A DNA stretch of 64,000 nucleotides from Flavobacterium filum DSM 17961 (GTDB lineage Bacteria; Bacteroidota; Bacteroidia; Flavobacteriales; Flavobacteriaceae). The stretch spans positions 117,268-181,267 of the forward strand of contig NZ_AUDM01000008.1 in assembly GCF_000425465.1 (NCBI RefSeq), read 5' to 3'. Positions within the stretch are counted from its first letter, which is position 1, and every line of letters begins with the position of its first letter. Made by a program: the position numbers and the translations under genes. The notes under the pieces were generated by a model, which worked only from the letters and a program-made list of their open reading frames with translations, was not told the origin of the DNA and ran no database searches. Shown one piece after another: positions 61,059 to 64,000 of the stretch.

Positions 61059-61097
61059 AAAAAATAAAAAAAATGACTGAGATTACCCAGTCATTTT
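61059..61097 (-). terminator. Terminator of the repeat/C1q protein gene
   Basis: Reverse strand: AAAATGACTG pairs with CAGTCATTTT (61088-61097 with 61070-61079), eight-base loop, then a T-rich run. 29 bases after the stop. Confidence 0.88.
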
Positions 61098-61126
61098 TAA
61101 AGAATAAAAATTTTAATTTCGATTAT

Positions 61127-63163
61127 TTATCTAACTTTTTGTATTTCAAAAAAGGTTTTAGCGGGAAAACTATCAACCGCTACACCGGTTTGATAATTTT
61201 GAACGTAAATTTCAACAAATCCACCTGCAGCTAAGTTCACCAAACAATTGATGTTTCGATGAACTGGGCCATTTCCAAAATGGTTTCCTGTTGTTTCTTG
61301 ATATAAGACACCATTTACATACACACCAATGGAATAAAATTGATTGTTACTTTGATTGTCTGTATGCATGCCTGCATTAATTTGATAGTAACCGGCCTGA
61401 GTAGCAACAAATCGATTGTTAGCCACTACAAATTCAGCATTTGTATCAAACACTACATTATTAAAATTGATTTTTTCCCAACCACTAGTTCCAAGTGCTT
61501 GATTGGCTAATAATGTTGCTCTAACTACTGATTTTGTGGCGTTAGGTTCAGCCCAACTTAAAACCCCGGTTCCGTTGGTTTGTAAAATTTGACCATTTGT
61601 ACCTCTTGCAACCGGAAATTGATACCCTGTTGTAGCAGGATCACCAATTTGAAAAGTACTATTAGTTCTTAGAATTCTTGTTGGTGCAAATTCACCATAA
61701 ATTAATGAAGTAGTTGGGGTTGTATTGGAATTTGAGATATACAATTTGTTTGAAGTAGTTTCTGACAAACCGGCTTGATAGCCTATCGCTACATTTCCAG
61801 ATCCTGTCGTTGCATTAAGCAATGCACTATGACCAATTGCTGTATTATTAGTGGAAGTACTATTGGTTAAAGCATTAAAACCGATAGCAACATTTCTGGC
61901 TGTGGCTCCACTCGCATCTAAAGCATTTGCACCAACGGCTGTGTTTTGAGTACCAGTTGAATAGGCACCAGCATTAAATCCGATAAATGTTCCATCAGAC
62001 GATGTAGCGGCAAAACCTGCATCTCTACCAACAGCTGTATTTCTGGCTCCGGTACTATTGTCATTTAAAGCCCTAGCTCCAACAGCCGTATTATTTGCTG
62101 CTGTTGTATTTCCTTGCAATGCATCCCTACCAATAGCTGTATTGCTATCTCCAGAATTGTTAAATAATGCATGCCAACCAACTGCTGTAGAATTGCTGGC
62201 TGAAGAAGTTGAACCAAACATAGCTTCCCAACCGATTACAGTATTTTGACTTCCTGAATTTCTTCCAAGTGATCGTTCACCGATAGCCACATTTTGTGAG
62301 CCTGACGTATTCATTTGATGAGCTTGAAAACCTAAAGAAGTATTTGATGAAGCTGTTGTATTTTCTCCCGCTTGAAAGCCTACTGCAGTATTGCTTGTAC
62401 CTGTAATATTGCTTCTCAACGCTTGAAAACCTATTCCGGTATTGTTACTGGCTGTTGTGTTGGCTTGTAAAGCTTCAAAACCTATTCCGGTATTATTACT
62501 ACCGGTTGAATTGGATCGTAATGCACCCATCCCAAAGGCAGAGTTTGCACTTCCTCTATTAAGGTTTAAAGCATTATTTCCTACTCCGGTATTTTGAATT
62601 CCGGTTGTATTTGTAGCTAATGTGCTATTCCCAACCGCAACATTATTATCACCTGTGTTAAGTAACAAAGCATTATTTCCAAAAGCGGTACTATTCGAAG
62701 TAGTTCCGGCAGTTAATGCTCCTACACCAAAGGATGTACTAGTTGTTGCAATCTTTCCTGCAGCAATATTATTTCTTCTAAACGCTACATCAACATTGTT
62801 TCCGGATGCAGTTCCCATAAAGTTTACATTGTCAACAATATCGGTATTTCCTGTAATTTGCCAGCCTAAACCACCTGTGGCTATTCTTATCCAAGGGCCT
62901 GTAGCCGTGCTTAGATAATAAAATCCCGGGGTTACATCGCCGGTTGTGGCAGTGTTATAAACCAATTCAGAAGCTGTTCCTGTTAAAACGGTTACCGTTG
63001 TTGTGTTCACTAATGCTACTCTTGGAATCAATAAACCTTCATCGGTTGAAGTAATGTCTAAAGCAGCGGATGGCGTAGTTGTTCCTATTCCAACTTGTGC
63101 CTGAACACTTTGTAAAGATGTGATAATAAAAAATATTGCGAGTAAGATAGTAAGGTTTTTCAT
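61127..63163 (-). CDS. Secreted protein with YadA-head-like repeats and a C-terminal C1q-like domain
   Basis: 678 residues from the ATG at 63161-63163, which gives a clean signal peptide (MKNLTILLAIFFIITSLQS); an earlier ATG adds 16 residues. The mature start VGIGTTTPSAALDITS is common in Bacteroidetes fibre-like proteins. About 19 repeats of NNTAIG/SNTAVG plus A-L (roughly residues 150-470) resemble the Hep_Hag/YadA head, then NKLYISNSNTTPTTSLIYGE. The last about 125 residues (GWEKINFNNVVFDTNAEF, GYYQINAGMHTDNQ, FFEIQKVR) look like a C1q/TNF jelly roll. Likely a trimeric surface fibre; no T9SS sorting domain is seen. Confidence 0.75.
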   Translation of the reverse strand: MKNLTILLAIFFIITSLQSVQAQVGIGTTTPSAALDITSTDEGLLIPRVALVNTTTVTVLTGTASELVYNTATTGDVTPGFYYLSTATGPWIRIATGGLGWQITGNTDIVDNVNFMGTASGNNVDVAFRRNNIAAGKIATTSTSFGVGALTAGTTSNSTAFGNNALLLNTGDNNVAVGNSTLATNTTGIQNTGVGNNALNLNRGSANSAFGMGALRSNSTGSNNTGIGFEALQANTTASNNTGIGFQALRSNITGTSNTAVGFQAGENTTASSNTSLGFQAHQMNTSGSQNVAIGERSLGRNSGSQNTVIGWEAMFGSTSSASNSTAVGWHALFNNSGDSNTAIGRDALQGNTTAANNTAVGARALNDNSTGARNTAVGRDAGFAATSSDGTFIGFNAGAYSTGTQNTAVGANALDASGATARNVAIGFNALTNSTSTNNTAIGHSALLNATTGSGNVAIGYQAGLSETTSNKLYISNSNTTPTTSLIYGEFAPTRILRTNSTFQIGDPATTGYQFPVARGTNGQILQTNGTGVLSWAEPNATKSVVRATLLANQALGTSGWEKINFNNVVFDTNAEFVVANNRFVATQAGYYQINAGMHTDNQSNNQFYSIGVYVNGVLYQETTGNHFGNGPVHRNINCLVNLAAGGFVEIYVQNYQTGVAVDSFPAKTFFEIQKVR

Positions 63164-63238
63164 GACTGTTATTGTTTTCACTTTTCGTGACATGCTTTTT
63201 ATTTTTTTCAAAATAAAGAGACTTATGGAATCAATATT

Positions 63239-63264
63239 AAAAAATACCTCTCAATTAAGAGAGG
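63239..63264 (-). terminator. Terminator of the T9SS cargo gene
   Basis: Reverse strand: CCTCTC pairs with GAGAGG (63259-63264 with 63247-63252), six-base loop, then Ts. 26 bases after the stop. Confidence 0.78.
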
Positions 63265-63289
63265 CATTTTTTATAAAAAATTATTTAAA

Positions 63290-64000
63290 TTATCGTTTCA
63301 CCACACGAATTACGCGGGTTTCGTCTCCTTGGGTAACAATTGCATTGTATACGCCTGCAGGATAACGCTCTCCTATTTTTTGTGATGATAAATCATCTGC
63401 TTGGATGTCTTTTGTCTCTAATAAACGTCCTGCCATATCGTAGATAGCCACACTAATTGGTGCTACGTTGGAAGTTTGAATATCCAATACAAAACTATCC
63501 GCAAATGGGTTAGGATACGCCACTACTTTGAATGGAGCTACCACTACCTCTTCTACTGGTGTTTTAACCTCTACTTGCTCTCTTGTCATCACCGGTGGTG
63601 CTCCAGGAGTAGTAATGTTACAATCTTTTCCGGCATAGAAGAAACCATAAATCTCTGTCTCTACCGTTACTGAATAACTTGTACCTGATGTTAAGGTTGC
63701 CAAGGCATTGAAGTTACTCAATCTGAAGGTTCTGGTTGAAGTGGTAAAAGTTTGGTTATAACCACTTCCGTTTGTTAACGTGAAACGATATAGGGTTGCT
63801 CCTGCTACCGGTGTAGCATAGATTACTGTGTTTAACGATGCTGGGAAGATTCCCGCTTCATCTCCACATCCTTCTATCTGTGCCTCTGGTGCTACCGGAC
63901 TAAATACTGAACATGGTGCTCCGTAATCTGATGACCATTGTAAACCTAAATCCGTTGGTACTTCTACTTTCATTCTTACGCGGTATTCCGCTCCAAATTT
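63290..64000 (-). CDS. T9SS type A cargo protein, C-terminal part, cut by window end
   Basis: The frame runs without stop off the right edge, so the start is not in the window; an internal ATG at 63971-63973 is unlikely to be the start. The visible part has a cysteine-containing beta-rich domain, then a Glu/Val/Pro linker (REQVEVKTPVEEVVVAPFK) and the type A sorting domain VVAYPNPFADSFVLDIQ, VAIYDMAGRLLETKD, YPAGVYNAIVTQGD, ending in VVKR. Such proteins cross the outer membrane by type IX secretion. Function of the cargo is unknown. Confidence 0.88.
   Translation of the reverse strand, partial: KFGAEYRVRMKVEVPTDLGLQWSSDYGAPCSVFSPVAPEAQIEGCGDEAGIFPASLNTVIYATPVAGATLYRFTLTNGSGYNQTFTTSTRTFRLSNFNALATLTSGTSYSVTVETEIYGFFYAGKDCNITTPGAPPVMTREQVEVKTPVEEVVVAPFKVVAYPNPFADSFVLDIQTSNVAPISVAIYDMAGRLLETKDIQADDLSSQKIGERYPAGVYNAIVTQGDETRVIRVVKR

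Noticed and set aside
62058..62918. Forward frames of 63 and 98 residues opposite the repeat protein
   Set aside because: Shadows of the repeat coding sequence; composition mirrors it and both strands cannot be coding here.

Overview
The window is AT-rich, gene-dense DNA from a member of the Bacteroidetes, most probably a Flavobacteriaceae close to Flavobacterium. The evidence is a type IX secretion (T9SS) cargo protein with a C-terminal sorting domain, a PorV/PorQ-family outer-membrane protein, several Flavobacteria-typical families (DUF4105, DUF4369, DUF2805/TIGR03643, DUF2891), almost no Shine-Dalgarno sequences, and several exact matches to the Bacteroidetes promoter consensus TTG-N18/19-TAnnTTTG. 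Family calls rest on reading motifs in the translations; no database search was run.

Region 1 (1-19136) is a surface-polysaccharide locus in three blocks: forward 1-6673, reverse 6682-10656, forward 10923-19136. It encodes two asparagine-synthase-like enzymes (one cut by the window edge), six GT4 glycosyltransferases, an exostosin-like GT, two GT2 enzymes, two methyltransferases, a hexapeptide acyltransferase, a Wzy-type polymerase/ligase and a closing polyprenyl-phosphate sugar-1-phosphate transferase that would start the repeat unit. The reverse block contains a Gtr-like trio (GT-C enzyme, GtrB-like GT2, GtrA-like flippase) driven by an exact promoter.

Region 2 (19104-36276) is mainly housekeeping: DUF4105, a PorV-like protein, phosphatidylserine synthase, a GH25 lysozyme, the set kdsD-tatC-CMD-lptB divergent from recQ, DUF2891, a RelE/ParE-type toxin-antitoxin pair with its own promoter and palindrome, an FAD oxidoreductase, an AAA ATPase with a PD-(D/E)XK-like end that is bracketed by near-identical direct repeats, and then idi-queD-prxQ and manA.

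Region 3 (36477-53954) holds tRNA-Thr(TGT), a DUF4369 lipoprotein, a DUF819 permease, an M61 peptidase, an alpha/beta hydrolase, tandem DUF2805 paralogues, a sterol-desaturase-like hydroxylase, small membrane proteins, AlkB, aquaporin Z, a DMT exporter, an L,D-transpeptidase-like protein, and a LysR regulator divergent from a five-gene operon. That operon ends with a Sua5/TsaC protein (a bicarbonate-using tRNA-modification enzyme) and an SbtA-type bicarbonate permease.

Region 4 (53955-64000) holds htpG, a lipocalin-like lipoprotein plus an OmpA-family lipoprotein, a TetR plus AarF/UbiB-kinase operon, a VOC protein, a methyltransferase, a long secreted repeat protein (about 19 YadA-head-like repeats followed by a C1q-like domain) and the C-terminal end of a T9SS type A cargo protein cut by the right edge. 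Several intergenic gaps carry different short-repeat families, including an 8-bp tandem repeat and CACGAATT, CACAGATT and CAGTT types.

The most unusual items are the repeat-bracketed ATPase, the YadA-head/C1q protein, the LysR/DUF6671/TsaC/SbtA operon and the Gtr-like trio within the polysaccharide locus. None is proven to be a new system from sequence alone.
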